A DNA stretch of 64,000 nucleotides from Candidatus Wallbacteria bacterium (GTDB lineage: Bacteria > Muiribacteriota > JAQTZZ01), in assembly GCA_028687545.1 (NCBI GenBank), contig JAQTZZ010000005.1:89015-153014 (forward strand), in the 5' to 3' direction. The notes under the pieces are model-generated. The model was given only the letters and a program-made list of their open reading frames with translations, did no database searches and was not told the DNA's origin. Positions 46,068 to 55,129 of this stretch are shown here, one piece after another. A program made the translations under genes and the position numbers. Position 1 is the stretch's first letter. Each line of letters begins with the position of its first letter.

Positions 46068-48194
46068 ATGTCCTCCAAGGTACTCACCATCATGTTCACT
46101 GACATCAAGGGATTCACTGCTCGCACTTCGGCATCGACCCGCGGGGAACTGACCGCGCTGCTTGAAAAGCACGAAAATCTGCTGCTCCCTGTTGTCAGAA
46201 GATTCGAAGGCAGTCTGGTGAAAACGATCGGCGACGCTTTTCTAGTCACTTTCGAATCTCCTACAAATGCAGTGCTCTGCGGGGTCATGATGCAGGAAGT
46301 GCTGCGGGTTCACAATTCCCCGCTGCCGCTGGAAAATCAGATCGCAGTGCGGATTTCGATCCATACCGGCGAAGTGGAGCTGCGCGACGGAGATATTTAT
46401 GGAGAGCCTGTGAATCTTGCAGCCAGGCTGGAAGGCATCACCGACGCAGGTGAAGTTTATTTCACTGAAGCGGTCTTCATGGCCATGAATCGGGCTGAAG
46501 TCCCATCCAGCGAGATCGGATTCCACGTCTTCAAAGGCATTCCGGACCAGATCAAAGTCTTCCGCGTGATGCAGGATAGAAAATCAGATGTGTTCATACA
46601 ATTGCTGGAGCGGCTGCGGAAGATCGAGGACGCCGGAAAGACAGCGCCGGTGAAAGTTCGAATACCACCGAAGTCTCTCTTCATCTTTACCGTCCTGATC
46701 GCAGCAGGACTTATCCTGTTCCGGTATCTTACCACACCCACTCCTGAAAATATGTATCAGTCAGTGCTGCGCTGCATCGAAAACGGGAATCTTTCCCAGT
46801 CACTTGCATTGTCCGGTAAAATGTACAACCGTTACCCGCAGCACGGGCTTACCTCTGAAGCTGTCAGAAAAACGGTCAGCGCGCAGCTTGAAATTCTAAT
46901 CAGGAACAGCAGTTTTGACGAATGCCGGAAAATTCTCCGAGACTGCGGTCTGCAGTTCTCCCTGATCAAATTCAACGACCAGGCTATGTTGTTTGAACTG
47001 GCACTGGCGAAAAAAAAGGTTGAAATTCAGGATTATGCATCTGCCATCGCCATTTTCCGGCAGCTCTGGAAAAATCAGCCGGCCGGCATCAATCTGGCTG
47101 AAACAGTGGCGGAGACTCTCGGCACCGGAACCGCTTCCGAAGAAATCGGGCTGCTGCGAAATGCGGGAAAACTTGACACAATGGAATATTCCTCCTGGAA
47201 AAGCCTGCTCCTCGATTCAGCCCTGAATCTATGCAAAGCCGGGAAAACAGAAAGGTTTGAACTGGCCAGAGATATCCTCTATGCCAGACTGGTGAGCCTT
47301 GAGGTTCCCCCTGCTTCGCTTCAGGAAGTGATCGATGCTCTGGCAGTAGCCGACATGGGAAGGGTTTTCAGATACGGGATGGAAAAAGTTTTTTCCCCTG
47401 TCTTTCGTGAGCGGCAAACAGCCTGGCAGATTTTAGGGACAGCGGGGAAAAAAGAATACTATCCTGAGATTAATTATCATTTTCTGAATCTGATCAGCCT
47501 TTCCCCTGTCGATGATGAAGAGGAGATGGCTGCGCTCAAACAATCCGCTTCCTTTTTCCTCGACTGCTCGAAAAAACCGGACTGGGACAGTCTGAAAGAA
47601 GCTGCAGGCATCAGGACAATTCCTGTGGTCAAAGCTCTCGGTTTGAAATACAGGGACATTCAGGAAGTGATCAACTGCCTGACAGCAGCCTTCACCAGGG
47701 AGATCGAGACCAGGGGACAGAAGCGGACAGCAGAGGACGATAAACTTATCGAATATCTGGGATCAGATTTCCGCACTGCCGAGATTTCATGCCCGATCCA
47801 GGACTGGGTTCAGTCTAAATCCGGTGATCTCAGATACAATGCCTTCATGATCCTGAAAAAGGAGAATCGGCTGGATTTGATCGACCAGTGGGAATTCTTC
47901 AGCTCATCGCTCCTAGGAATCGATCCAGTTGACGAAAATTACGCCTACGGCGAACTTCTGAAGGAAGCCATGCACTTCCTGGCACTCAACTATGCCGGAA
48001 ACAAGGAAAAGGTCGGAAACATCTACCTCGACGCATACCACAGGCTGGAAGCCAGGCTGGAATCGATAAAAAAAATGCTGCCTGAAGATCCGTCGCTCAC
48101 TCAGATTAGTCTTCAGTTGTCGGATTTTCTTTCCTCGCTTAAAGCTGATCATGATCTGGTGGAGTCAGTAAGAGCAAAAAAAAGCGGAGAATGA
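46068..48194 (+). CDS. Class III adenylate/guanylate cyclase with transmembrane helix and helical tail
   Basis: 708 residues from ATG 46068; the frame upstream runs through a dispersed repeat and is not coding. The N-terminal class III cyclase domain has VLTIMFTDIKGFTARTS (first metal Asp), KTIGDAFLVTFES (second metal Asp) and GEPVNLAARLEG (transition-state Asn/Arg). A single membrane helix (SLFIFTVLIAAGLILF) near residue 205 follows, then about 480 residues of helical, repeat-like sequence with no known domain. The order cyclase-TM-sensor is inverted compared with most receptor cyclases: catalysis at the N-terminus inside, a large domain outside. The protease gene overlaps its stop region, so they share a transcript. 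Confidence 0.88.
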   Translation: MSSKVLTIMFTDIKGFTARTSASTRGELTALLEKHENLLLPVVRRFEGSLVKTIGDAFLVTFESPTNAVLCGVMMQEVLRVHNSPLPLENQIAVRISIHTGEVELRDGDIYGEPVNLAARLEGITDAGEVYFTEAVFMAMNRAEVPSSEIGFHVFKGIPDQIKVFRVMQDRKSDVFIQLLERLRKIEDAGKTAPVKVRIPPKSLFIFTVLIAAGLILFRYLTTPTPENMYQSVLRCIENGNLSQSLALSGKMYNRYPQHGLTSEAVRKTVSAQLEILIRNSSFDECRKILRDCGLQFSLIKFNDQAMLFELALAKKKVEIQDYASAIAIFRQLWKNQPAGINLAETVAETLGTGTASEEIGLLRNAGKLDTMEYSSWKSLLLDSALNLCKAGKTERFELARDILYARLVSLEVPPASLQEVIDALAVADMGRVFRYGMEKVFSPVFRERQTAWQILGTAGKKEYYPEINYHFLNLISLSPVDDEEEMAALKQSASFFLDCSKKPDWDSLKEAAGIRTIPVVKALGLKYRDIQEVINCLTAAFTREIETRGQKRTAEDDKLIEYLGSDFRTAEISCPIQDWVQSKSGDLRYNAFMILKKENRLDLIDQWEFFSSSLLGIDPVDENYAYGELLKEAMHFLALNYAGNKEKVGNIYLDAYHRLEARLESIKKMLPEDPSLTQISLQLSDFLSSLKADHDLVESVRAKKSGE

Positions 48195-48220
48195 AAGAAC
48201 TTGCGGGAGAAGGAGATCAC

Positions 48221-49864
48221 ATGAAATTCATTCTGAGTGCGTTCTTTATTATTCTAGCCCTGCAGCTGAATGCAGGACCCCCGGAAAAAGTGGTTTTCCT
48301 GAAAGCTGTTACCGACAATGATCAGTGCGTTTTCCAGCAGGCCTCAGACAAATCATATCCTGTCCTGGAAAAAATTCCTGCGGACGACAAATCCCTGGTC
48401 GAAATTCTCAAAGTTCTGAATAGTGGCATGTCCAAAAATTCACTGCTGATCGGGCAACTGGTCAAGAATTTCATGGCTGGCCAGTCTACAGACCCAAAGC
48501 TGTGCCCTCCTTACCTTGAACCCCTCTACATACTGCTGATCAAAGGCGGGAACCGCCCCAAAAACGGTTTTTTCCTGTGCGAAGGCAGGAAAACCCTGGA
48601 CAAGACTTCCTCATTTTACATTGAAATGCCTTATGACCCTTTCAATTTCGAAAAACTCTTTGCCCACGAGAACGGCCATCTGATCGATTATTACATCGGG
48701 GAATTTTATTTCCCCAGGGAACCATCCAGGCCTGTTCACACCACCCCTGCACTTACAGACTTTCTGATTGCTTTCATCGAAGGCTGGGGTGATCATTTCG
48801 AGCCACAGATCGCGGCATTGACTCAGAACGAGAAGTTGCGAAGTTATGCTGGATTTGATCTGCATACGGGCAGGGAGTATTTCACTTATCTTGACGATCT
48901 CGGCAGCCTGTCGCAGAATCTCAAGCGGCATTCCTGGGTCAAGGCCAATCTGTTCGCTTTCAGCCGCAGGACTGAATTAGCGGACCGGCTCGGGACAAAA
49001 GACCTCAAGCGAAATTTCGCCTTTAACTGGACAGGCAGCGATTTTGACTCGACAAGGCTCAAGAACGCCCAGCAGATGCTGTCCAGCGAAGGCTTCTGCG
49101 CCTGCATTTTCTACAGGCTGGCAACGAATGGAACACTCAAGAATAATTATGAAGACATCGGATTCTACAGGATGTTCGATCCAGGGATCACGGTTAATAA
49201 CCTGATAAAAAAGATTCCTCCCGAAATCAATGTCTATCTCAAGATCATGTATGCCAAGCATATGCTGCTGAAAGACTATGAAACCAGGAAACCGGAAGTG
49301 TCTCCTCCGCTGCTCGCGGATCTGATCGTGAAATACTGCTTCCTGTTTCCCAAAGACAGCGACACCGCAGTCTCCGAATTTGCCAACGCCTCCTTCTGCA
49401 GCACGACCTGTCCTGAGGCCCTGAGTTTCTATAAGAGATTTTCCGACACGTTCAGGGTTTACTACTTCGAAAAGGAAGAGAAAACGGATCTGTACCTGAA
49501 AATTTTCTGCGCCATAGTGGAAGCCTGGATTTCAGACCTGAAGAAAAATCCGGCCCGCCTGACCGGCGCTATCGGTCCTGCGCTCTGGATCCAGAATAAT
49601 GACTTCAAATTTGGGTTCTGGATGTTCGGAACAGAGGAAGTGCCTCTTTCCATCAACCTGAACGCAGCCGAGGATTTCGAGCTGATGACGATTCCCGGAA
49701 TGACTGTGGAATCAGCGAAAAAATTTACGGAATACAGGGACGGGCGTGGATTCTTCCGCTCGCTTCTGGACATCGAAAAATCCGGGCTGCTGCCTGAAAC
49801 TGTTTATTCCGAAATCATTCGCATGCGCCGCGCTTTTCTGGAGATGAAGACAGCCAGCCGATAA
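48221..49864 (+). CDS. Secreted zinc metallopeptidase-like protein with helix-hairpin-helix tail
   Basis: 547 residues from ATG 48221 with AAGGAGA about 6 nt upstream, followed by a signal peptide (FILSAFFIILALQLNAG). The central KLFAHENGHLIDYY carries HExxH. FIEGWGDHFEPQ downstream could supply the third zinc-binding glutamate, as in gluzincins. The last 70 residues, INLNAAEDFELMTIPGMTVESAKKFTEYRDGRGFF, form a helix-hairpin-helix like that of ComEA/competence DNA-binding proteins. A metallopeptidase joined to HhH is an unusual arrangement. Probably cotranscribed with the cyclase gene, 26 nt upstream. Confidence 0.75.
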   Translation: MKFILSAFFIILALQLNAGPPEKVVFLKAVTDNDQCVFQQASDKSYPVLEKIPADDKSLVEILKVLNSGMSKNSLLIGQLVKNFMAGQSTDPKLCPPYLEPLYILLIKGGNRPKNGFFLCEGRKTLDKTSSFYIEMPYDPFNFEKLFAHENGHLIDYYIGEFYFPREPSRPVHTTPALTDFLIAFIEGWGDHFEPQIAALTQNEKLRSYAGFDLHTGREYFTYLDDLGSLSQNLKRHSWVKANLFAFSRRTELADRLGTKDLKRNFAFNWTGSDFDSTRLKNAQQMLSSEGFCACIFYRLATNGTLKNNYEDIGFYRMFDPGITVNNLIKKIPPEINVYLKIMYAKHMLLKDYETRKPEVSPPLLADLIVKYCFLFPKDSDTAVSEFANASFCSTTCPEALSFYKRFSDTFRVYYFEKEEKTDLYLKIFCAIVEAWISDLKKNPARLTGAIGPALWIQNNDFKFGFWMFGTEEVPLSINLNAAEDFELMTIPGMTVESAKKFTEYRDGRGFFRSLLDIEKSGLLPETVYSEIIRMRRAFLEMKTASR

Positions 49865-49958
49865 CGCCATAGGATACAAACACTTTTCCAACACAAAACC
49901 CTTCAAAGTCAAGAATGTGAATGACTCAGCCAGATGACATTCCAAGGCTTCAGATATG

Positions 49959-49987
49959 ATGACAGAAAACAGGATATCCTGTATGAT
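49959..49987 (+). promoter_or_regulatory. Promoter of the NlpC/P60-like gene
   Basis: ATGACA at 49959-49964, 17-nt spacer, TATGAT at 49982-49987, leaving a leader of about 18 nt before the ATG at 50012. This argues against the earlier start at 49934. Confidence 0.55.
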
Positions 49988-50011
49988 AACTTTGAGGAAT
50001 GCCAGAAACAG

Positions 50012-50845
50012 ATGAAACTTTATTCCTTTATCCCGATTTTCCTGATGTCCTGCTTCTTTTCCACCGGCGAGGTGGCAGTCAGGGAATCGCTCAGGCCGCA
50101 GGTCGAGAGGGCAGGATATGTTTCACCTTATTCAGTCGAGTTCAGTTATCCGGAGTCAGACCTGATCTTTGACATACTGTCCGGCGGCAGGGGAGACCCG
50201 GTGGACGAAGCCTGCATTCCTTATGAAGAATGGTACACGCAGGAAACAAAAAAGCATTACGGAAGCTGGGGTCCGAGAGCCAGGCGCTTCGCCCCTTGGG
50301 AAGGCCTGGAGTGTAAACCTGCTGAATGGATACGGGAGCGGGTGATTGCGGTCGGGCTAAGGTTCGAGGGTTATCCATACAGACATCATCACATCCCGGA
50401 CTGGAACCCTCAGCCCGGGATTCCGGACAACCGGGGAATCGACTGCAGCTGCTTCACTTCGTTTGTATACAACCTGGCTCTGGGAGTGACCATCTCCAGC
50501 GGCATCAGGCAGCAGGCGGAAAGCAAAGTCGCAGCAAAGAACGATTCGGGCAGGGAAGTCCAGATTCAGCGCATCTTAAAAACAACTTATCAGCCGCTTG
50601 TCCAAAAGCTTCGTACCGGCGATCTTCTGTACATCAACAAAGGCAAAAGGATCTGCCATGTGATAATCTGGGTAGGCGCGATCGGCAGATCCCCGGACTG
50701 TGTCCCGCTGATACTGGACAGTACAGGTTCAGGCCACAAAGACTGTAACGGCAGTTTCATACCTGACGGAGTATTTCTCCGTCCTTTTGAGGAGAAATCC
50801 TGGTATTACAGGAATCTGAGCCATGCCCTGCGCATCATTAATTAG
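50012..50845 (+). CDS. Secreted NlpC/P60-like cysteine hydrolase
   Basis: 277 residues from ATG 50012, with signal peptide (LYSFIPIFLMSCFFSTGEVA). NlpC/P60 signature: NRGIDCSCFTSFVYNLA with the catalytic Cys, LRTGDLLYINKGKRICHVIIWVG with the catalytic His. The 130 residues in front of the catalytic core contain a conserved-looking block (YPYRHHHIPDW) that may bind substrate. Such enzymes cut peptides in peptidoglycan. Single gene between the metallopeptidase gene and a convergent beta-lactamase-like gene. Confidence 0.82.
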   Translation: MKLYSFIPIFLMSCFFSTGEVAVRESLRPQVERAGYVSPYSVEFSYPESDLIFDILSGGRGDPVDEACIPYEEWYTQETKKHYGSWGPRARRFAPWEGLECKPAEWIRERVIAVGLRFEGYPYRHHHIPDWNPQPGIPDNRGIDCSCFTSFVYNLALGVTISSGIRQQAESKVAAKNDSGREVQIQRILKTTYQPLVQKLRTGDLLYINKGKRICHVIIWVGAIGRSPDCVPLILDSTGSGHKDCNGSFIPDGVFLRPFEEKSWYYRNLSHALRIIN

Positions 50846-50850
50846 ACAGG

Positions 50851-52074
50851 TTATATTTTCCCCTGTTCCAGTAATTTAAACAGCCTGACGATCAGGTCTG
50901 TGAACTCTTCTTCTTTGACCGGAGCTTTGGGATCGTTGATTGTGGCTGAAATGCAATAGAAAGGAGTGTTCGGGCCCTTTCTGAGGATGTGGGTGTAATT
51001 GAGCACTCCTGGTTCAGAGCCGCCTTTGTATCCTATATACTGCCATTTTTTCCTGTCACCCAGTCCGGGGTTGATGGAAATAGAAGGATTGCCGTTCAAT
51101 TCAAAGATAATCCTGCAGAGTTCATCTGTGGTGGTGAGCCATTCAATCTGGTCGATCATCCGGGGTTCATTTACGAAATCGACCTGCTCTCTTGGCAGAC
51201 AGGCAATTTTATCCAGGAATGCCCGCTTGCCGGCCAGGTCTGCCTGAATGTAAGAATCCAGTTCTCCTTTCGAAATACCCCACTTCAGCTTGAATATTTC
51301 CAGAGTGGAAAGAAACGGCCTGATCCGCTCAGGAGCAAGGGACTCGACATTTTCCCTGCCTGCCAGGAACAGCAGGTGGTCAGTGGCAGTGTTGTCGCTC
51401 AGAGAAATCATCAGGTTGCATAATGTGCGGACTGTGATAGGAGTATCGACCGGCCAGTCCTGCAATATTCCTGACGGCAGTGACATATGACCGTCTGTTA
51501 AATGCACGATTTTGTTCCAGGAAAGTTCGCCCTTTTCCACTTTCTGGGTTATGGCTTTCAGGACATACAGCTTGAAGGCAGATCCTATGCCAAGCGGCTG
51601 ATTAGAGTTAAGCTCGAAGATTTTTTCCCGTCCGTTCTTGAGGATAGTCACGGATGTAAAACCCGGAAGTGCTTTCAATCCTGCGCTGATCGCGGCCGGA
51701 GTGTCGTTGGTAAATTCAGCGGCTTCAAACGTCAGATGGGTGACCAGGCCCTCTTCATTCAGGCTGATTTTGCTGGGAACTGTGCCTTTTTTGAAACGCA
51801 AGATATAGCTGCCTGCAGCGCCTTTCGCGTCCTGATACTTTCCCAGACTGCAGGTAAACTGATCGACAAGTTCCCGGATTTTTTTATCAGAAACAGCACT
51901 TAAAAAAGTTGAATGAAAAATCTTAGATGCGTCATCGAGATTGGTGAAGATCTTCTTGTACATGGCTTTTTCCGAAACCGTGTCCGCCTGGCAGGGAATG
52001 GACTGCCAGCAGAAAAGGAAGGAGAAGAGCAGGATTTTCAGGGATTGTACCAGGCATTGCTTGATATTGAACAT
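50851..52074 (-). CDS. Secreted class A beta-lactamase-like serine hydrolase
   Basis: 407 residues with GGAGG 4 nt before the ATG and a signal peptide (ILLFSFLFCWQSIPCQA). The N-terminal 130 residues form an extra domain (a NTF2/DUF-like region). Then IGSAFKLYVLKAI (SxxK), ISLSDNTATDHLL (SDN) and YIGYKGGSEPG (KTG-equivalent KGG) mark a class A serine beta-lactamase-type fold. It could be a beta-lactamase or a peptidoglycan or ester hydrolase; the deviating KGG leaves the substrate open. Convergent with the P60-like gene. Confidence 0.85.
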   Translation of the reverse strand: MFNIKQCLVQSLKILLFSFLFCWQSIPCQADTVSEKAMYKKIFTNLDDASKIFHSTFLSAVSDKKIRELVDQFTCSLGKYQDAKGAAGSYILRFKKGTVPSKISLNEEGLVTHLTFEAAEFTNDTPAAISAGLKALPGFTSVTILKNGREKIFELNSNQPLGIGSAFKLYVLKAITQKVEKGELSWNKIVHLTDGHMSLPSGILQDWPVDTPITVRTLCNLMISLSDNTATDHLLFLAGRENVESLAPERIRPFLSTLEIFKLKWGISKGELDSYIQADLAGKRAFLDKIACLPREQVDFVNEPRMIDQIEWLTTTDELCRIIFELNGNPSISINPGLGDRKKWQYIGYKGGSEPGVLNYTHILRKGPNTPFYCISATINDPKAPVKEEEFTDLIVRLFKLLEQGKI

Positions 52075-52198
52075 TTGACCTCCAGGTAAGAATTTGTTTA
52101 TGAACAGTCAGAGTTTACCATTATTACCTGGTTGTGAACAGCCTGTACCATTTTTTCGTCTCATACTTATAGCCACATACAGTTTAATAAAAAATATC

Positions 52199-52227
52199 TT
52201 GCAATAAACAATACCGTGCGTTATTAT
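52199..52227 (+). promoter_or_regulatory. Promoter of the padR operon
   Basis: TTGCAA at 52199-52204, 17-nt spacer, TATTAT at 52222-52227. A likely site of PadR autoregulation. Confidence 0.5.
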
Positions 52228-52271
52228 AATCTCAGAATGAATAAATTTTGAGAATAGTTCTGGAGGTAGGA

Positions 52272-52589
52272 ATGAACATTCAATTCAAAAAAGGAGTGCT
52301 GGAAATGTGTGTGCTGTCCCTGCTGGCTTCGCAGGACTGCTATGGCTATGAGCTGGTGCAGGAGATTTCCAAGAGAATCGAAATCGCCATTGGCACTATT
52401 TATCCGCTGTTGAACAGGCTCAAACGGGAGAATTATTTTGAAAATTACCTGTCTGAATCCGGTGAAGGTCCTCCCCGCAAATACTACCGTCTCACTCCAA
52501 AAGGTCATGAACACACTAAAAATCTGATCGGAGAATGGAAGGAATTCATCAAGCAGGTCGACACAATCATCGAAGGAGGCAACAAATGA
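52272..52589 (+). CDS. PadR-family transcriptional regulator
   Basis: 105 residues from ATG 52272 (GGAGGTAGGA directly upstream). Winged-helix PadR motifs: FKKGVLEMCVLSLLASQDCYGYELVQEI, then GTIYPLLNRLKRENY and GPPRKYYRLTPKGHEHTKNL. It lacks the long C-terminal helix of PadR-s1 types. It typically represses its own operon. The stop overlaps the next ATG (ATGA 52586-52589). Confidence 0.93.
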   Translation: MNIQFKKGVLEMCVLSLLASQDCYGYELVQEISKRIEIAIGTIYPLLNRLKRENYFENYLSESGEGPPRKYYRLTPKGHEHTKNLIGEWKEFIKQVDTIIEGGNK

Positions 52590-53188
52590 AAAAGGATGAT
52601 TTTATAAAAAAACTGTCAGGCAAGCTTTGCGGATTGCCTGAGAGCGAAATAAAGGAAATACTCTATGATTATGAGGAGCATTTCAGGCACGGCCTGGCTG
52701 AAGGCAAAAGCGAAGAAGAGGTAGCTGAAAACCTGGGTGATCCTTCTGATATCGGAAGGCAGTATCAGGCAAATGTGATTCTCAGGGAAGCCAGGGAAAA
52801 CTATTCACTCTATCAGATCTGCAGGGGGATTCTGGCTTTGACCGGCTTGGGAGTGCTCAATCTGTTCATAGTGCTGCCTTTTTATCTGACAGTGATGGGA
52901 TTGCTGATTGGCTCCTGGGCGGTTTCCGCAGCTTTCCCTGTGGTTGGAGTTACTCTGATGCTTTTCCTGTTTTTTGGTGGCAGCCATTTCACAACCATCA
53001 ACTGGGTGTCAGGGCCGATCTGGTTTCCTCCGGAAGGAATCATGGGCTTCCTGAGCGGATTTTTCGTCTCTTTGGGTACTATTACCACCGGCCTTCTGCT
53101 GCTGCTTTTCATGTGGTACATCACCAGGCTGATTTACAAACTGACAGTGGATTATCTCCAGATAAACCTTGACATAATCAGAAAATAA
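52586..53188 (+). CDS. DUF1700/HAAS-domain membrane protein
   Basis: 200 residues. The N-terminal HAAS motif KKDDFIKKLSGKLCGLPESEIKEILYDYEEHF, then EEVAENLGDPSDIGRQY, is followed by three to four membrane segments. The family is nearly always encoded beside PadR regulators and works with them as a membrane-linked regulatory element. Overlaps padR by 4 nt, and the DUF4097 gene follows 11 nt later. Confidence 0.9.
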   Translation: MKKDDFIKKLSGKLCGLPESEIKEILYDYEEHFRHGLAEGKSEEEVAENLGDPSDIGRQYQANVILREARENYSLYQICRGILALTGLGVLNLFIVLPFYLTVMGLLIGSWAVSAAFPVVGVTLMLFLFFGGSHFTTINWVSGPIWFPPEGIMGFLSGFFVSLGTITTGLLLLLFMWYITRLIYKLTVDYLQINLDIIRK

Positions 53189-53199
53189 CAGGAGGGAAT

Positions 53200-54162
53200 A
53201 TGAAAAAAACAGTAATTATACTTGTGATCGTCACGATTTTTTCCTGGGTGGCAGGAGCTGCTTTCACTTCTCTGGCAGCCGGCAGAAATTCAGCCAAGGC
53301 GGCCGGCAGAGAATCCTCGAACAGAGAACAAAGGAACGCACAAACCAGGGCTGACTTCGAAGACAGGCGCCTGTTCGGTGCAGAAACCGTGGAAAGCATC
53401 GACATCAATTGCGTTTCTGAAGATTTGACTTTCTATCCATCAAGCGGCGAAATCCAGGTTGCCTTCAAAATTGAAACAGTAGGTCCACGCAAAGACAATC
53501 ACCCGCAGCTCGAGATATCTGAGACAGGTGGGAAGCTGGAAATTTCGATCAGACAGCCGGAAAAATATGGGAATTTCATCAGAAATATCGGAAGTTACAA
53601 AGGCGTGCTGGAGATCGGGCTGCCTGAAAAAAAATTCAGAAGCATCAGTCTCCACTCAGTATCGGGTGATGTGGATTTCCAGCTGCCGGTTTCAGTGGAG
53701 CAGCTATCAGCTGAAACAGTATCCGGGAATCTCGACGGCCTGACTTTTAAAGGCACTGAAATCCGCCTTTCCACTACTTCCGGTGACCTGTCTCTTGAAG
53801 ACATTGAGACTGACAAGCTGGCGGTTAAAACCGTATCCGGAGAGATCAACGGGAAAAACCTGAAATGTAAGTCCTCTGATTTTGAGACTGTTTCCGGAGA
53901 CCTGCGATTCGACGAGATGGAATCTGAAAGAACGCAATTTCACTCTGTTTCAGGCGATTTCTCCTGTCAGAGCCTGATCGGGAAAAGGCATGTTTTCCAG
54001 ACCATGAGCGGAGACGCTGAAATCGATGATTTAACCGGCGAAGAGGAGTTCCATTCCATGAGCGGGGATCTGAGCATCAAGCGGCGGGGCTCTGGAAGCA
54101 ATCCCGGGCAAAGCGAGGAAAATGAGTCTGAGATTGAAAAACCGACAGTAGAGACTCGCTGA
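53200..54162 (+). CDS. DUF4097 beta-helix (putative adhesin-like) protein
   Basis: 320 residues with GGAGGG before the ATG and an N-terminal hydrophobic segment. The body is a right-handed repeat: SVSGDVDF, ETVSGNLDG, TTSGDLSLED, KTVSGEING, ETVSGDLRFDEM, HSVSGDFSC, QTMSGDAEID, HSMSGDLSIK, each about 18-22 residues apart, the pattern of DUF4097. This PadR-DUF1700-DUF4097 order is the common one in bacteria. Probably a surface or envelope-stress structure; no enzyme activity. Confidence 0.9.
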   Translation: MKKTVIILVIVTIFSWVAGAAFTSLAAGRNSAKAAGRESSNREQRNAQTRADFEDRRLFGAETVESIDINCVSEDLTFYPSSGEIQVAFKIETVGPRKDNHPQLEISETGGKLEISIRQPEKYGNFIRNIGSYKGVLEIGLPEKKFRSISLHSVSGDVDFQLPVSVEQLSAETVSGNLDGLTFKGTEIRLSTTSGDLSLEDIETDKLAVKTVSGEINGKNLKCKSSDFETVSGDLRFDEMESERTQFHSVSGDFSCQSLIGKRHVFQTMSGDAEIDDLTGEEEFHSMSGDLSIKRRGSGSNPGQSEENESEIEKPTVETR

Positions 54163-54291
54163 TTGAAAGTTGAAGTTGAGTTTTAAGTCCCGGCGCTTTA
54201 GACTATAGAAGCTCCATTCAAAAGATTGTTCCTTATCCGGGGTTGATTGGGCAGAAAGTTCATGGGTAATAGAAAGTGCCGGGGGTATGAG

Positions 54292-55083
54292 ATGAAAATC
54301 ATTGACATGGATGTGCAGCATCTGGATTATGTGGCCCGCTGTGGTTATACAGGGGAAAAATGGAAGAGACCTGAGGAGGTCGCTGAAATCAAGAAAAACT
54401 GGCTCAGAAAAAAGATCGCTCAGGGCATGGTGATCAAGGTGGCCTTGAACGATGAGGGCGTACCTGTGGGCTTTTCCCGGGCATTGCCGATTGATCGGGG
54501 TGCCTGGGGAGTCAAAGGCAGAGACCTGCTGGCTGTCACCTGCTTAGTGGCAGATGATCCGGAAAAGAATTCAGGAAAAAAAAGCACAGGTCTGGGAAGG
54601 CAGTTGATGCAGGCGCTGGAATCAGAAGCCAGGAAGCAATACATGGGGATCTGCGTGACAGGCTGGGAAATGGAATACCCTTACATGCCGGCAGCTTTTT
54701 TCCGGAAACTTGGCTATCAGGAAGTGGCCAGGCAGGATGAACGGGTGCTGCTTCTGAAGGAATTCGAGCCTGTGTCTCATCCGGAGTTCCGGGAAATCAC
54801 CTATACATACACTCCAGTCCCGGAAAAAGTGACTGTGGACCTCATCTGGAATCCTTTGTGCATGACTTCAATCTGCGAGCTTTTCACTGTGCGCGGGGTC
54901 TGCGCGGAATTCGTTCCCAGGGTGGTGTTCAAGGAATACTGCGCAGGTGATCCTGAGACATACCTGAAATATGGAACTGAGCGGGCATTGTTCATCAATG
55001 GCAGGCGCAGGGATTGGGGCTATGATGCACCAAGGGAAGGTGTAATCGCTGAAATCGAAAAGGAATTGAATAAAAGCAAGTGA
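54292..55083 (+). CDS. GNAT acetyltransferase with YoaP-like C-terminal domain
   Basis: 263 residues from ATG 54292 (GGGGGT just upstream); earlier starts at 54247 and 54262 are possible. The N-terminal GNAT fold has STGLGRQLMQALESEARK, the acetyl-CoA loop pattern (normally R/QxxGxG/A, here STGLGRQ). About 110 residues follow, VDLIWNPLCMTSICELFTVRGV, resembling the YoaP-like thioredoxin-like tail seen in some GNAT proteins. Substrate unknown. First of a run of plus-strand genes to 59.4 kb. Confidence 0.78.
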   Translation: MKIIDMDVQHLDYVARCGYTGEKWKRPEEVAEIKKNWLRKKIAQGMVIKVALNDEGVPVGFSRALPIDRGAWGVKGRDLLAVTCLVADDPEKNSGKKSTGLGRQLMQALESEARKQYMGICVTGWEMEYPYMPAAFFRKLGYQEVARQDERVLLLKEFEPVSHPEFREITYTYTPVPEKVTVDLIWNPLCMTSICELFTVRGVCAEFVPRVVFKEYCAGDPETYLKYGTERALFINGRRRDWGYDAPREGVIAEIEKELNKSK

Positions 55084-55129
55084 AGGAAAATCCATGCAGA
55101 ATGGATCAGCCTAACTAGACAATGTTTTA

